DNA of 64,000 nt from JALORV01 sp963791235 (GCA_963791235.1 CAWBRW010000009.1:1-64000); one strand, 5' to 3'. Positions 7,339-16,982 are shown, counted from the first letter of the stretch. The notes: generated by a model not told the origin, from the sequence alone. Translations and numbers: made by a program.

Positions 7339-7790
7339 GCGCCGGGCTTCTTGCCGAAGAGCTGCGCGATCTGCGCGCGCGCCTGGTGGCCAGGCTCCGA
7401 GGACTGTCGCCCGAGGCTGCGCAGTCGCGAGATCGCCCATGCAACGAAGCCGATGCCTATCAGCAACGGCACTGCGCCGCCGTCGGCCACGAACCAGAAG
7501 AACAGGAGCACCAGACCCACGGCAAGGGCGATCACCGCCTGGGTGGCCTGCGGCGGCCGCCCGGAGCGCGTGAGGCGCGCCAGCAGTTCTTCGGCCTGTT
7601 GACGGTTCAGTACCGGCTCGCTGGCATTGCGGCTGGCCGTTGACAGCGGCGACGTGGGCACATGACCAGACGCCGACGTATCGACCATCGGGATCTGCGA
7701 CTTCAGATGGATGCGCGCGGCGGACTCGCGTTGCAGCGCTTCGATGTAGGCGACAAAGTCGCCATCGGCCGGCTCCGGGGCGGCACTCAT
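7335..7790 (-). CDS. Small membrane protein of unknown function between coaBC and dut
   Basis: A 151-residue protein that I do not recognise. About 75 N-terminal polar residues are followed by two closely spaced hydrophobic segments (AVIALAVGLVLLFFWFVADG and VPLLIGIGFVAWAISRL, roughly 85-130) and a short basic tail. It overlaps coaBC by 4 nt on one side and dut by 4 nt on the other, so it is cotranslated with both and is probably a real gene. No catalytic motif is visible. The topology suggests a membrane hairpin with a cytoplasmic N-domain. Confidence 0.75.
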   Translation of the reverse strand: MSAAPEPADGDFVAYIEALQRESAARIHLKSQIPMVDTSASGHVPTSPLSTASRNASEPVLNRQQAEELLARLTRSGRPPQATQAVIALAVGLVLLFFWFVADGGAVPLLIGIGFVAWAISRLRSLGRQSSEPGHQARAQIAQLFGKKPGA

Positions 7791-8986
7791 CCCAGTCGTT
7801 CCACAATCGCGTCAATCAAACGGCGGGCCTGCTCGCGCTTGTCCGCGCGCGGCAGCGTCGTCACGCCACGGCTGTCGACCAGATGCAGTTCACTTGCGTC
7901 GGCCCCCAGTGCATCCTGCGCGCGATTGGCGACGATCAGCGGAACCTTCTTCGCAATCAGCTTGGCCCGCGCGTTATCGATGACATTGTCGCTTTCGGCG
8001 GCGAAGCCGACGCAGAACGGTGGACGCTTCAATGCTGCGACGCTCGCGAGGATGTCCGGATTGGCCGCAAACTGCAGGATCGGCGGTGCGCCGCCGGCCT
8101 GCTTCTTCAGCTTGTTCGCGCTGGCATTCGCGACGTGCCAGTCCGCTACCGCGGCGACCGATACAAAGATATCCACGGGCAGCTCCGCGTGGACGGCGTC
8201 GTGCATCTCGCGTGCTGTCTGGACGTCAATGCGCCGGACGTTGCGCGGGGTCGGCAGGTCGGTTGGTCCGGCGACCAGCGTCACCTCGGCGCCGGCCTCG
8301 GTAGCGGCGCGCGCCAGCGCGAATCCGGTCTTGCCTGACGAAAGATTCGTGATGCCGCGTACCGGGTCGATCGGCTCGAACGTCGGGCCCGCCGTGACGA
8401 GGACGCGCTTGCCCAGCAGGCGCTTCGGCTGGAAGAACGCGACGATGTCGGCCAACAGTTCGGCCGGCTCCAGCATGCGACCGAGGCCGACTTCCCCACA
8501 GGCCTGATCGCCCGCCGCGGGGCCGAGCAACACGACTCCGTCCGCCGCCAGCTGCGCGACATTGCGCTGCGTCGCCGGGTTGTCCCACATCTCCACGTTC
8601 ATTGCCGGGGCGACCAGCAGCGCAGTCGCGGTGCGACTGCGGGCCAGCACCAGCGTCGACAGCAGATCGTCGGCGAGGCCGAGCGCCGTCTTCGCCAGGA
8701 AGTGCGCGGTCGCCGGCGCGACGACGATGGCATCGACGCCGCGCGTGAGGTCGATGTGCGGCATCGCATTGGACGCCTGCGCGCCGCCGCCCCACTGGTC
8801 GGTGAACACGGGCTGGCCGGAAAGCGCCTGCATCGTCGTCACCGTGACGAACTGCTGGGCGCCGGCGGTCATCACGACCTGCACGCTGGCGCCCTCATCC
8901 TGCAGGCGACGCACCAGCTCGCACACCTTGTAGGCGGCGACTCCACCGGTCATGCCGACGACGATGCGTCTGTTGGCGAGATCCAT
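7787..8986 (-). CDS. coaBC: Bifunctional phosphopantothenoylcysteine decarboxylase / phosphopantothenate-cysteine ligase
   Basis: A 399-residue enzyme catalysing two successive steps of coenzyme A synthesis. The CoaC half (1-185) is an FMN-binding decarboxylase with GGVAAYK, the active-site His in PHIDL (H77), PAMNVEMWDNP (N130) and the Cys in ACGEVGLGRM (C163). The CoaB half (from about 190) has VLVTAGPTFEPIDPVRGITNLSSGKTG and the AAVADW and KLKK segments needed for CTP-dependent ligation. Length is standard. It is transcribed with the small membrane protein, dut and the acyltransferase. Confidence 0.97.
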   Translation of the reverse strand: MDLANRRIVVGMTGGVAAYKVCELVRRLQDEGASVQVVMTAGAQQFVTVTTMQALSGQPVFTDQWGGGAQASNAMPHIDLTRGVDAIVVAPATAHFLAKTALGLADDLLSTLVLARSRTATALLVAPAMNVEMWDNPATQRNVAQLAADGVVLLGPAAGDQACGEVGLGRMLEPAELLADIVAFFQPKRLLGKRVLVTAGPTFEPIDPVRGITNLSSGKTGFALARAATEAGAEVTLVAGPTDLPTPRNVRRIDVQTAREMHDAVHAELPVDIFVSVAAVADWHVANASANKLKKQAGGAPPILQFAANPDILASVAALKRPPFCVGFAAESDNVIDNARAKLIAKKVPLIVANRAQDALGADASELHLVDSRGVTTLPRADKREQARRLIDAIVERLG

Positions 8987-8990
8987 GACG

Positions 8991-9488
8991 CTATTTTGCC
9001 CGACGCATGCGCAGCAGTTCGTCGAGGATCAGCAGCGCGGCGCCACCGACGATCGCCGAATCGGCGAGGTTGAAGGCAGGCCAGTGCCACCCACCCCAGT
9101 GGAAATCGAGGAAGTCAATGACATGGCCGTGGACGATGCGGTCGATCACGTTGCCGATGGCACCTCCGAGGATCAGTGCCAGCGCGCCGGCGAACAGCCG
9201 CTGATGCCCGTGGCGTGCAAGCAGGTAGAGGATGAAGGCCGACGCGGCCAGTCCGATGACGGTCAGGAACTCGTCCTGCCATCCCCCGGCGTTGGCCAGG
9301 AACGAAAAGGCGGCGCCCTTGTTGTAGGTGAGCACCAGGTTGAAGAAACTGGTTACCGGCCGGACGTCGCCGAAATTGAACGCACGTTCGATGACGATCT
9401 TCGTCAGCTGATCGAGGAACAGCACCAGCAGTGCCAGCGCCAGCCACGGCAGCATGCGCTGAAGCCAGGAGTCGCGTCCGAAGGTCAT
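8991..9488 (-). CDS. lspA: Lipoprotein signal peptidase
   Basis: A 165-residue inner-membrane aspartyl protease that removes signal peptides from prolipoproteins after diacylglycerylation. Four membrane segments are evident. The catalytic Asp pair sits in GGAIGNVIDRIVHGHVIDFL (D125) and FNLADSAI (D143). The ATG at 9488 shares a base with the ileS stop (TGATG), so expression is coupled to ileS as in many proteobacteria. The frame is open upstream inside ileS, but MTFGRDSWLQ is the sensible start. Confidence 0.96.
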   Translation of the reverse strand: MTFGRDSWLQRMLPWLALALLVLFLDQLTKIVIERAFNFGDVRPVTSFFNLVLTYNKGAAFSFLANAGGWQDEFLTVIGLAASAFILYLLARHGHQRLFAGALALILGGAIGNVIDRIVHGHVIDFLDFHWGGWHWPAFNLADSAIVGGAALLILDELLRMRRAK

Positions 9489-12331
9489 CAGGCGTGCTCG
9501 CGCGCCTCGCCGGCGCCGAACAGGTTCGACACGCAGCGGCTGCAGAGCGTCGGGTGCTTTGCATCCGCACCGACGTCGTCGCGCCAGTGCCAGCAGCGTT
9601 CGCACTTCGTCGCACTTGATGCCGTGACGAAGATGCCTTCGTCCGCGGTCTGCGTGGCCGGCGTCACGCGCGCCTTCGAGGTGATCAATACGAAGCGCAG
9701 GTCGTCGCCGAGCGACTGCAGCAACTGCGCCCTGGGCCCGCTCGCTCGGATCTCGACATCCGCCTGCAGCGACGAACCGATGGCGCCCTGTTCCCGCAGC
9801 TCCTCGAGCCGCTTCTGCACCTCGGCGCGGACGGCCCGAAGCGCGGTCCAGCGTTCGAGCAGCGCCGCTTCGTCGTGGACTTCCGGCAACCGGGCGTAGG
9901 TCTCGGTGAAGATCGTGCCATCGCTGCGGCGCTGGAACACCCGCCACGCTTCCTCGGCGGTGAATGAAAGCAGCGGCGCCATCAAGCGGAGCAGAGCGTC
10001 GGTAATGACGTAAAGGGCCGACTGCGCCGAGCGGCGCGCCTTCGAGGCCGGCGGGGTCGTGTACAGCCGGTCCTTTAGGATGTCGAGATAGAACGCGCCG
10101 AGGTCTTCGGACGCGAAGGTCTGCAGTCGCGCCACGATCGGGTGGTACTCGTAGTGCTCATAATCCGCCAGCGTGCGGGCGCTGACGTCGCGCATCATCG
10201 CCAGCGCGTAGCGGTCGATCTCGAGCCATTCCTCGACCGGCAGCGCGTCCCTGGCGGGGTCGAAGTCGCTGACGTTGGCGAGCAGGAAGCGCAGCGTGTT
10301 GCGCAGTCGCCGGTAGCTTTCAACGACACGCTTCAGGATTTCGTCCGAAAGCGACAGCTCGCCGGAGTAGTCGGTGCTCGCCACCCACAGCCGGATGATC
10401 TCGGCGCCCAGCGTGTCGGCGACCTTCTGCGGCGCGATCACGTTGCCGAGCGACTTGCTCATCTTGCGGCCCTGGCCATCGACGACGAAGCCGTGCGTCA
10501 GCAGCGCCTTGTAGGGCGGCACGCCGTTGATCATGCAGGAGGTCAGCAGTGACGAATGGAACCAGCCGCGGTGCTGGTCCGAGCCCTCCAGATACATCTC
10601 GGCTGGGAAATGCGATTCCGCGGCGTGCGAGCCGCGCAGCACTGTTTCGTGCGTGGTGCCGGAGTCGAACCAGACATCGATCGTGTCCTTGTTCTTGACG
10701 TAATGCTCGGCATCGTCGCCGAGCAGTTCGCGTGGGTCGAGATCCTGCCAGGCTTCGATGCCGCCCTGCTCGACGCGCAGCGCCACCTGTTCGAGCAGTT
10801 CAACCGTGCGCGGGTGCAGTTCGCCCGTGGCCTTGTGCACGAAGAACGCCATCGGCGTGCCCCACTGGCGCTGGCGCGACAGCGTCCAGTCCGGCCGGTT
10901 GGCGATCATGCCCTGCAGCCGCGCCTTGCCCCAGCCGGGGTAAAACTGGGTGGCCTCGATGCCGGCCAGCGCGAGTTCGCGCAGCGTCTTTTCGCCGTTC
11001 TTCGGCAGCGTGTCCATGCCGGCGAACCACTGCGACGTCGCGCGGTAGATGACCGGCGTGCGATGCCGCCAGCAATGCATGTAGCTGTGCGTGAACTTCT
11101 CGACCTTCAGCAACGCGCCATGCTCGCGCATCACGTCGACGACCTTCGAATTCGCATCCCAGATCTTCATGCCGCCGAACAGCGGCAGCGACTCGGCATA
11201 GACGCCGTCGCCCTGCACCGGGTTGAGGATCTCTTCGTCGGTCATGCCATGCGCCTTGCACGAGACGAAGTCCTCGACACCATAGGCCGGTGATGAATGC
11301 ACGATGCCGGTGCCGGTGTCCAGCGTGACGTAGTCGCCCAGGTACACCGGAGCGTCGCGGTCATAGAACGGATGGCGGAAACGGATCAGGGCCAGCGATT
11401 CGCCGCGCGTCTGTGCCAGCGTCGTTCCCGTCAGCCCCCAACTCGCGAGACACGCTTCCGTGCGATCGCTCGCCAGCATCAGCAGGCCGCGCTCCGTATC
11501 GACCAGGTCGTAGCTGAACTCGGGATGCAGGTTGAGTGCCTGGTTGGCCGGGATCGTCCACGGCGTTGTGGTCCAGATCGTCGCGGCGACCGGCTTGTCG
11601 GGCAGGGCGGGAAGGCCGAAGGCCTGCGCCAGCTTGCCGCGTTCGTCGTCGCGCAACGGGAAGGCGACATCGACCGCGAGATCCACCTTGTCCTGGTATT
11701 CAACCTCGGCTTCCGCCAGCGCGGAGCCGCAGTCGAAGCACCAGTTCACCGGCTTGAGCCCGCGGAACACGAAACCTTTGGCCATGATCTTCGCCAGCGC
11801 ACGAATCTCGTTGGCTTCGGCGCGGAAATTCATCGTCGTGTACGGACGGTCCCACGCGCCCAGCACGCCGAGACGCTTGAAGTCCTGCTTCTGGCGTTCG
11901 ATCTGCTCCGTCGCCCAGGCGCGTGATTTGGCAATCACCTCGCGCGGCGGCAGGTGCTTGCCGTATTTCTTCTCGATCTGGATCTCGATCGGCATGCCGT
12001 GGCAGTCCCACCCCGGGACGTAGTGCGCGTCAAAGCCGGCCATCTGATGGCTCTTGACCACGACATCCTTCAGGATCTTGTTGACCGCATGGCCAATGTG
12101 GATGTCGTTGTTCGCATAAGGCGGGCCGTCATGCAGGATCCACTTCGGTCGACCCACAGAAGCGGCACGGATCTGGTCGTACACCTGCTGTTCGTCCCAC
12201 TCGCGGATCCACTGCGGCTCGCGCCTGGCGAGATCGCCGCGCATCGGGAACGGCGTATCGGGAAGATTCAGGGGGTACTTGCGCGTCGCGGGATCGGACG
12301 CAGGCTTCTTCTTGGCTTCGGTGTCAGCCAT
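9488..12331 (-). CDS. ileS: Isoleucyl-tRNA synthetase
   Basis: A 947-residue class I synthetase charging tRNA-Ile with editing against valine. It carries the HIGH motif in GPPYANNDIHIGHAVNK (about 60-76), the KMSKS motif in GRKMSKSLGNVI, and the CP1 editing insert between them (for example TTTPWTIPANQALNLHPEFSY). A C-terminal zinc site, CERCWHWRDDVG followed by CSRC, completes it. Size and domain order are those of the bacterial eubacterial-type enzyme, which usually makes a cell mupirocin-sensitive. It is separated by 75 bp from ribF upstream and overlaps lspA downstream. Confidence 0.97.
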   Translation of the reverse strand: MADTEAKKKPASDPATRKYPLNLPDTPFPMRGDLARREPQWIREWDEQQVYDQIRAASVGRPKWILHDGPPYANNDIHIGHAVNKILKDVVVKSHQMAGFDAHYVPGWDCHGMPIEIQIEKKYGKHLPPREVIAKSRAWATEQIERQKQDFKRLGVLGAWDRPYTTMNFRAEANEIRALAKIMAKGFVFRGLKPVNWCFDCGSALAEAEVEYQDKVDLAVDVAFPLRDDERGKLAQAFGLPALPDKPVAATIWTTTPWTIPANQALNLHPEFSYDLVDTERGLLMLASDRTEACLASWGLTGTTLAQTRGESLALIRFRHPFYDRDAPVYLGDYVTLDTGTGIVHSSPAYGVEDFVSCKAHGMTDEEILNPVQGDGVYAESLPLFGGMKIWDANSKVVDVMREHGALLKVEKFTHSYMHCWRHRTPVIYRATSQWFAGMDTLPKNGEKTLRELALAGIEATQFYPGWGKARLQGMIANRPDWTLSRQRQWGTPMAFFVHKATGELHPRTVELLEQVALRVEQGGIEAWQDLDPRELLGDDAEHYVKNKDTIDVWFDSGTTHETVLRGSHAAESHFPAEMYLEGSDQHRGWFHSSLLTSCMINGVPPYKALLTHGFVVDGQGRKMSKSLGNVIAPQKVADTLGAEIIRLWVASTDYSGELSLSDEILKRVVESYRRLRNTLRFLLANVSDFDPARDALPVEEWLEIDRYALAMMRDVSARTLADYEHYEYHPIVARLQTFASEDLGAFYLDILKDRLYTTPPASKARRSAQSALYVITDALLRLMAPLLSFTAEEAWRVFQRRSDGTIFTETYARLPEVHDEAALLERWTALRAVRAEVQKRLEELREQGAIGSSLQADVEIRASGPRAQLLQSLGDDLRFVLITSKARVTPATQTADEGIFVTASSATKCERCWHWRDDVGADAKHPTLCSRCVSNLFGAGEAREHA

Positions 12332-12406
12332 GGTGTGGCACTCCTTGGCCCCCTCGGGCTCTGCAAGAGGTGTCGTGGGTAAAGCGGAGCGCGAGTGTAG
12401 CGTGCG

Positions 12407-13339
12407 CTAGCGGAGTTCCGACGCGAACAGCTCTCGCGCCCGGCGGGCGTCGTCGGCAATCGCCGCCGTCAGTTCGACGAGGCTGCCGTAGCGCACTTCA
12501 TCGCGCAGCTTCTGCAGGAACTCAACGCGGACGAGTCGCCCGTAGACATGGTCGGCGAAATCGAAGAGGTGGACTTCAAGCATCCAGCGGCCGCTGTCCT
12601 CCACCGTGGGCCGCAGTCCGATGCTTGCCACGCCGGGCCAGGCGTGCGTCCCGAGGCCGTGTACGCGGACTGCGAACACTCCCTGCACCGCCGGGTGACG
12701 GTGCGCGATGCGCAGGTTCATCGTCGGAAACCCGATTTCCCGTCCGAGCTTGCGACCGTGCAGCACGCGGCCGCTGATCGCATAAGGCCGGCCCAGCAGG
12801 TCCGCGGCCCGCGCGAGGTCGCCGGCGGCGAGCGCGGCGCGCACCGCCGAACTGGAAATTCGCTCGCCGCCCTCGACCACTGTGGGCATCTGCTCGAGTT
12901 CGAAAGCACTATGCGAAGCGTGTCGCTGCAACAACGAGATGTCGCCTGTGCGTCGGGCGCCGAAGCGGAAGTCATCGCCGACGAGGACCCACCGCGCCTG
13001 GCATCCCTGGATCAGCAGGCCGATGAAGGCTTCCGCCGTCAGCGACGCGAAGGCGCGGTTGAAGTGCTGGACGATCACGCGGTCGACACCGCATTCAGCC
13101 AGCGCTTCCAGCTTGTCGCGCAGGCCGGAAATTCGCATCGGGGCGCGATCGGGCGTGAAGAGCTCACGTGGGTGCGGCTCGAAAGTCATTACGGCTGCCG
13201 CGATGCCGCGCGCGCGGGCCGCGGCGACCACGCGTGCCAGCAACGCCTGATGGCCACGATGCACGCCATCGAAGTTGCCGATTGTCAGCGCGCATGCATT
13301 GCGCTCGCTCGGACGCGGCATTCCGCGGAAGACCTGCAT
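12407..13339 (-). CDS. ribF: Bifunctional riboflavin kinase / FMN adenylyltransferase
   Basis: A 310-residue enzyme making FMN and then FAD. The N-terminal nucleotidyltransferase domain has LTIGNFDGVHRGHQALL, VMTFEPHPRELF and the ISSS motif (ERISSSAVRAAL). The C-terminal flavokinase domain has GRVLHGRKLGREIGFPTMNL and VASIGLRPTVE. I chose the ATG giving MQVFRGMP at 13339. An alternative ATG at 13369 (ten residues longer) lies only 4 nt from the TATAAT-like box at 13373-13378 and would leave almost no leader. The ribF-ileS-lspA order is a conserved arrangement. Confidence 0.95.
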   Translation of the reverse strand: MQVFRGMPRPSERNACALTIGNFDGVHRGHQALLARVVAAARARGIAAAVMTFEPHPRELFTPDRAPMRISGLRDKLEALAECGVDRVIVQHFNRAFASLTAEAFIGLLIQGCQARWVLVGDDFRFGARRTGDISLLQRHASHSAFELEQMPTVVEGGERISSSAVRAALAAGDLARAADLLGRPYAISGRVLHGRKLGREIGFPTMNLRIAHRHPAVQGVFAVRVHGLGTHAWPGVASIGLRPTVEDSGRWMLEVHLFDFADHVYGRLVRVEFLQKLRDEVRYGSLVELTAAIADDARRARELFASELR

Positions 13340-13372
13340 GCGGCTCGGGGAAAAGCGTGGGAGGAGCATCGG

Positions 13373-13378
13373 ATTATA
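13373..13378 (-). promoter_or_regulatory. TATAAT -10 box upstream of ribF
   Basis: A perfect -10 hexamer on the minus strand, 34 bp before the chosen ribF start. The -35 region is poor. The divergent purN start is at 13456, so this gap also serves purN; a TACAAT at 13442-13447 could be its -10 box. Confidence 0.5.
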
Positions 13379-13455
13379 CGGATGGTTGCCGTTTCCCTCG
13401 TGTTTTCCGGCACTTAGCGAAGGCCGCGCAGTGCCGATCGGTACAATGCCGGCGA

Positions 13456-14106
13456 ATGAAGAACCTCGTCGTCCTGATCTCGGGCCGCGGCAGCAACCTC
13501 GAAGCCCTGCTCCGCACGGCGGATGAGGAACGCTGGCGCGAAGCACTGGATGCCGCGGTCACGGCGGTGATCAGCAACCGGGCCGAAGCCGCGGGCCTCG
13601 ACGTTGCACGGCGAGCCGGCATCGCGACCAGCGTTGTCGACCACACCCGGTTCTCGACACGCGAGGAATTCGATCGCGCGCTGTCCGACGAAATCGATCG
13701 CCACGCGCCGAGCGTCGTCGTTCTGGCCGGCTTCATGCGCGTGCTGACGCCGCAGTTCGTGCGCCGCTACGTCGGCCGCTTGATCAACATCCATCCGTCG
13801 CTCTTGCCGTCGTTTCCCGGGCTGAAGACGCACGAGCGGGCCTTGGCGGCCGGTGTGCGCGTGCACGGGGCGACGGCGCACTTCGTGTCGGACGAGGTGG
13901 ACGCGGGCGGCATCATCGCGCAAGCCGTGGTGCCGGTGCTTCCCGGGGATGATCCTGAATCGCTGGCCGCGCGTGTCCTCGAGCAGGAGCACCAACTGCT
14001 GCCGCGTGCGGTGCGCCTGGTGCTCGAGCAGCGTGTGACGTGGCGGAACGGCCACGTCAGCGTCATCGGCGCCCCTGCCACCGATCTCGCGCGGCTCGCA
14101 TCGTGA
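13456..14106 (+). CDS. purN: Phosphoribosylglycinamide formyltransferase
   Basis: A 216-residue folate-dependent GAR transformylase in de novo purine synthesis. The N-terminus MKNLVVLISGRGSNLEAL holds the phosphate-binding GSN loop. The catalytic Asn and His sit in INIHPSLLPSFPG (N111, H113), and the catalytic Asp is in SDEVDAGGIIAQA. Length is normal. An open frame upstream is non-coding; the ATG at 13456 gives the conserved N-terminus. Its stop overlaps the likely GTG start of rsmB. Confidence 0.96.
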   Translation: MKNLVVLISGRGSNLEALLRTADEERWREALDAAVTAVISNRAEAAGLDVARRAGIATSVVDHTRFSTREEFDRALSDEIDRHAPSVVVLAGFMRVLTPQFVRRYVGRLINIHPSLLPSFPGLKTHERALAAGVRVHGATAHFVSDEVDAGGIIAQAVVPVLPGDDPESLAARVLEQEHQLLPRAVRLVLEQRVTWRNGHVSVIGAPATDLARLAS

Positions 14107-15506
14107 AGCGCGAACGCTCCCGGTCAGGCAGCGCACGGAGCACGCAGGCGTCGAGTCGCGCGCGCCCCTCGCGCGACCGTGACTCGGCTCGCCCGCCCCG
14201 CCAATCTCGGCCGTCGGCAACGGTCGGCGCGCAGCACGCTGCGCGCATCACCTCGATCGTGATCGACGCGCTGGCTGACGCGCTGGCGCGGGTTCTGCGC
14301 TTCGACGGACCGGCGGACGCGGTGATGTCGCGGTTCTTTCGAGAGCATCCGACGCTTGGTCGTCGTGAGCGCAGCCTGGTCGCCGAGGCCATCTTCTTCG
14401 CACTTCGCCGCTACGCGACGCTGGGATGGGCGCTGCAGCCTGCGATGCCTGCGCGCGCACCGCGCCTCGCGGCGCTGGTCACCCTGGCTCGGCAGCACGG
14501 CCTGGATGCGCTGGAGGCGCGTGCGCTGCGCGGCGATGCCGCGGCGGTCAAGAACGCGCTCGCAATTGACCTTGCGCGTGCGCCCGTCTCGGTGCGTGCC
14601 GAGCTCCCGCACTGGCTTTACCTGGCGATCGAGCAGCAGTACCCGGATGCCGCGCCGCTGATGGCGACCTTGACCGAGTCGGCGCCACTCGACCTGCGCG
14701 TGAACCTCATCCGCGCCTCGCGCGATGAGGTGTTGAAGGAGTTCGCCGCGCACCACGTGCCCGCGGTGCCGACCCGTTACTCCCCCGAGGGGATTCGGCT
14801 TGCCGACAAGCCGGCACTGACGCAATGGCCCGCGTACCGCGAGGGCCGTATCGAGGTCCAGGACGAGGGCAGCCAGCTGATCGCACGGCTGGTGCAGCCG
14901 CGCCGCGGCGAGATGATCATCGATTTCTGTGCCGGCGCGGGGGGCAAGACGCTCGCCCTGGGCGCACTGATGCGATCGAGCGGGCGTCTGTATGCGTTCG
15001 ACATCAACCAGCGCCGGCTGGAAGGCCTCGGGCCGCGGCTCAAGCGCAGCGGCCTCTCGAATGTCCACCCGGTCGCGATCCGCAGTGAAACGGATGCGCG
15101 AGTGAAGCGGCTGCATGGCAAGTGCGATCGAGTGCTCGTCGACGCCCCGTGCTCGGGATCGGGCACGCTGCGTCGCAATCCGGACCTCAAATGGCGCTTC
15201 GACGAGACCGAGCTGGCGCGCGTCAACGACGTTCAGCATGCCGTGCTCGCCGCCGCCGCGCGGCTGCTGAAGCCGGGCGGCCGTCTGGTCTACGCGACCT
15301 GTTCACTGCTGACGCGCGAGAACCAGGAGGTGGTCGAATCGTTTGTGGCCGCCAACCCGGGATTCCGCGTCGTCCCGGCGGGCAGCGTACTGGCGGCGCA
15401 GTCGATTACCGTCGATCATCTGGAGCGGTTCGCGCCGTACTTCGTGATGCTTCCGCACCTGCATGCGACCGACGGATTCTTCGCCGCGGTGATCGAGCGG
15501 ACCTGA
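14103..15506 (+). CDS. rsmB: 16S rRNA (cytosine-C5) methyltransferase, RsmB/Fmu type
   Basis: A 467-residue SAM-dependent m5C RNA methyltransferase. An arginine- and serine-rich stretch of about 55 residues precedes a NusB-like N-domain and a methyltransferase domain. The latter has FCAGAGGKTLALG (SAM motif I), DAPCSGSGTLRRNPDLKWR (motif IV) and LVYATCSLLTRENQEVV (motif VI with the second catalytic Cys). The GTG at 14103 overlaps the purN stop and is preferred to an upstream start inside purN. The basic N-terminus is longer than usual and may be partly untranslated; the true start could be nearer ARITSIVIDALADAL. The exact target base is inferred from family and purN linkage. Confidence 0.88.
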   Translation: MKRERSRSGSARSTQASSRARPSRDRDSARPPRQSRPSATVGAQHAARITSIVIDALADALARVLRFDGPADAVMSRFFREHPTLGRRERSLVAEAIFFALRRYATLGWALQPAMPARAPRLAALVTLARQHGLDALEARALRGDAAAVKNALAIDLARAPVSVRAELPHWLYLAIEQQYPDAAPLMATLTESAPLDLRVNLIRASRDEVLKEFAAHHVPAVPTRYSPEGIRLADKPALTQWPAYREGRIEVQDEGSQLIARLVQPRRGEMIIDFCAGAGGKTLALGALMRSSGRLYAFDINQRRLEGLGPRLKRSGLSNVHPVAIRSETDARVKRLHGKCDRVLVDAPCSGSGTLRRNPDLKWRFDETELARVNDVQHAVLAAAARLLKPGGRLVYATCSLLTRENQEVVESFVAANPGFRVVPAGSVLAAQSITVDHLERFAPYFVMLPHLHATDGFFAAVIERT

Positions 15507-15509
15507 GCC

Positions 15510-16865
15510 ATGGCCGAACCCACGCTGCTGCAGGACGTCATCGAGCTTGTCCAGGGCGGATTTGCGAGACCGCAATCGCTGTGGCAACTCGCAGTCATTG
15601 GCGTCGGACTCGCCTTCGGCTGGCTGGTGGCGCGGACGATGCGCCATCGCGTGGATGCCCGCGTGGCGGCCGAGTCGCGTCAATCCGGGCTTCGCACGGA
15701 CCTGCTGCGCTTTTCGGTTGAAGGAATACGGCGGCTCGCGTTTCCGGTGAGCGCGCTGCTCGCGATGGTTGCGGGTGGATTGGTGCTGCGCATGGCGGGC
15801 TTGGTGCAGCGTGTCGGTGACGTCCAGCTGCTGCGTCTGGCGCTCACTTTGCTCGCCGCAATGGCGATCGTGCGACTGGTCGTCTATGTCCTGCGACGCA
15901 CGTTCCCGCGTTCCGCGTGGCTTGGCACCTTCGAACGCTGGATCGCGCTGCTGGTCTGGCTGGTCGTGGCCTTGCACCTGACTGGCGTACTGAGCGACGT
16001 GATCGCCACGCTCGAGTCGGTGCGCATCCCGGTTGGTCGATCGCAGATCAGCCTGTGGGATCTGCTGATCGGCGCCATCTCGGTGGTGATCACGGTGCTG
16101 GCGGCGCTCTGGCTCGGATCCGCAATCGAGTCGCGGCTGATGCGTGCCGATACGCTGACGACCAACTCGCGCGTGGTGCTGGCGCGAGTGGTCAAGGCGC
16201 TGCTGCTGTTCGTCGCGGTGCTGATGGCCTTGTCGATCGTCGGGATCGATCTCACGGTGCTGTCGGTATTCGGCGGCGCGCTGGGTGTCGGCCTCGGTCT
16301 CGGCCTGCAGCGCATCGCCAGCAACTATGTCAGCGGCTTCATCATCCTGCTGGACCGGAGCCTGTCGATTGGCGACATGATCACGGTCGACAAGTTCTAC
16401 GGGCGCGTCGCGCAGATCAACACGCGCTACACGCTGATCAAGGCCCTGGACGGCACCGAGACGATTCTGCCGAACGAGATGCTGGTATCGACGCCGGTGG
16501 TCAACCACTCGCTGAGCAATCGAGAAGTGCGGGTGGTCATCAAGATCTCGGTGGCGTACTCGACGGATCTCGATCGTGCGCTGGAGATCCTTGGCGAATG
16601 CGCGCGGGCCCAGCCGCGGGTGTTGGACACGCCGGAGCCCGGCGCGTTCGTGACGGCGTTCGGCGCCGACGGTATCGATCTCGAAGTCGGATTCTGGATC
16701 CGCGACCCCGAGGAGGGCACCCTCGCCGTACGCTCCGAAATCGCTCGCATGGTGCTGCGTCGCTTCGCGGCAGAGGGCATACAGATCCCCTTCCCGCAGC
16801 GCGATGTCCGCATAGTTGCACCCGATGGGGCCGTAATGCCGGCGGCGAGCGGAAAGTCCGCTTGA
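15510..16865 (+). CDS. Small-conductance mechanosensitive ion channel, MscS family with extra N-terminal helices
   Basis: A 451-residue integral membrane protein that would release solutes on hypo-osmotic shock. About six hydrophobic segments occupy residues 20-255. The last two pair into the MscS pore helix with the glycine-rich SVFGGALGVGLGLGLQRIASNYVSGFIILLDRSLSIGDMI, the hallmark of the family. A beta domain and C-terminal alpha/beta domain follow (to about 430). It is longer than minimal MscS (286 residues in E. coli), so it belongs among the multi-helix members. It starts 3 bp after the rsmB stop and is probably cotranscribed. Confidence 0.92.
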   Translation: MAEPTLLQDVIELVQGGFARPQSLWQLAVIGVGLAFGWLVARTMRHRVDARVAAESRQSGLRTDLLRFSVEGIRRLAFPVSALLAMVAGGLVLRMAGLVQRVGDVQLLRLALTLLAAMAIVRLVVYVLRRTFPRSAWLGTFERWIALLVWLVVALHLTGVLSDVIATLESVRIPVGRSQISLWDLLIGAISVVITVLAALWLGSAIESRLMRADTLTTNSRVVLARVVKALLLFVAVLMALSIVGIDLTVLSVFGGALGVGLGLGLQRIASNYVSGFIILLDRSLSIGDMITVDKFYGRVAQINTRYTLIKALDGTETILPNEMLVSTPVVNHSLSNREVRVVIKISVAYSTDLDRALEILGECARAQPRVLDTPEPGAFVTAFGADGIDLEVGFWIRDPEEGTLAVRSEIARMVLRRFAAEGIQIPFPQRDVRIVAPDGAVMPAASGKSA

Positions 16866-16982
16866 TTTTAGGCAATTCAGGTAAATCTACGGGGATGGTT
16901 GATGCCTCCGGGCGTCTACAATTGCCCCTTCCCATAGAGCAGGCCCGACGCGTCGAGTGCGCCGGCCAAACAGGCTAACTTC

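Noticed and set aside
13411..13447. A full sigma-70 promoter for purN
   Set aside because: TACAAT at 13442-13447 is a fair -10 box, but no -35 hexamer lies at 16-18 bp, so only the -10 was mentioned.
15303..16508. A 401-codon minus-strand open frame opposite rsmB and the MscS-type gene
   Set aside because: It is an antisense shadow spanning two certain genes, rich in Asp, His, Gln and Arg.
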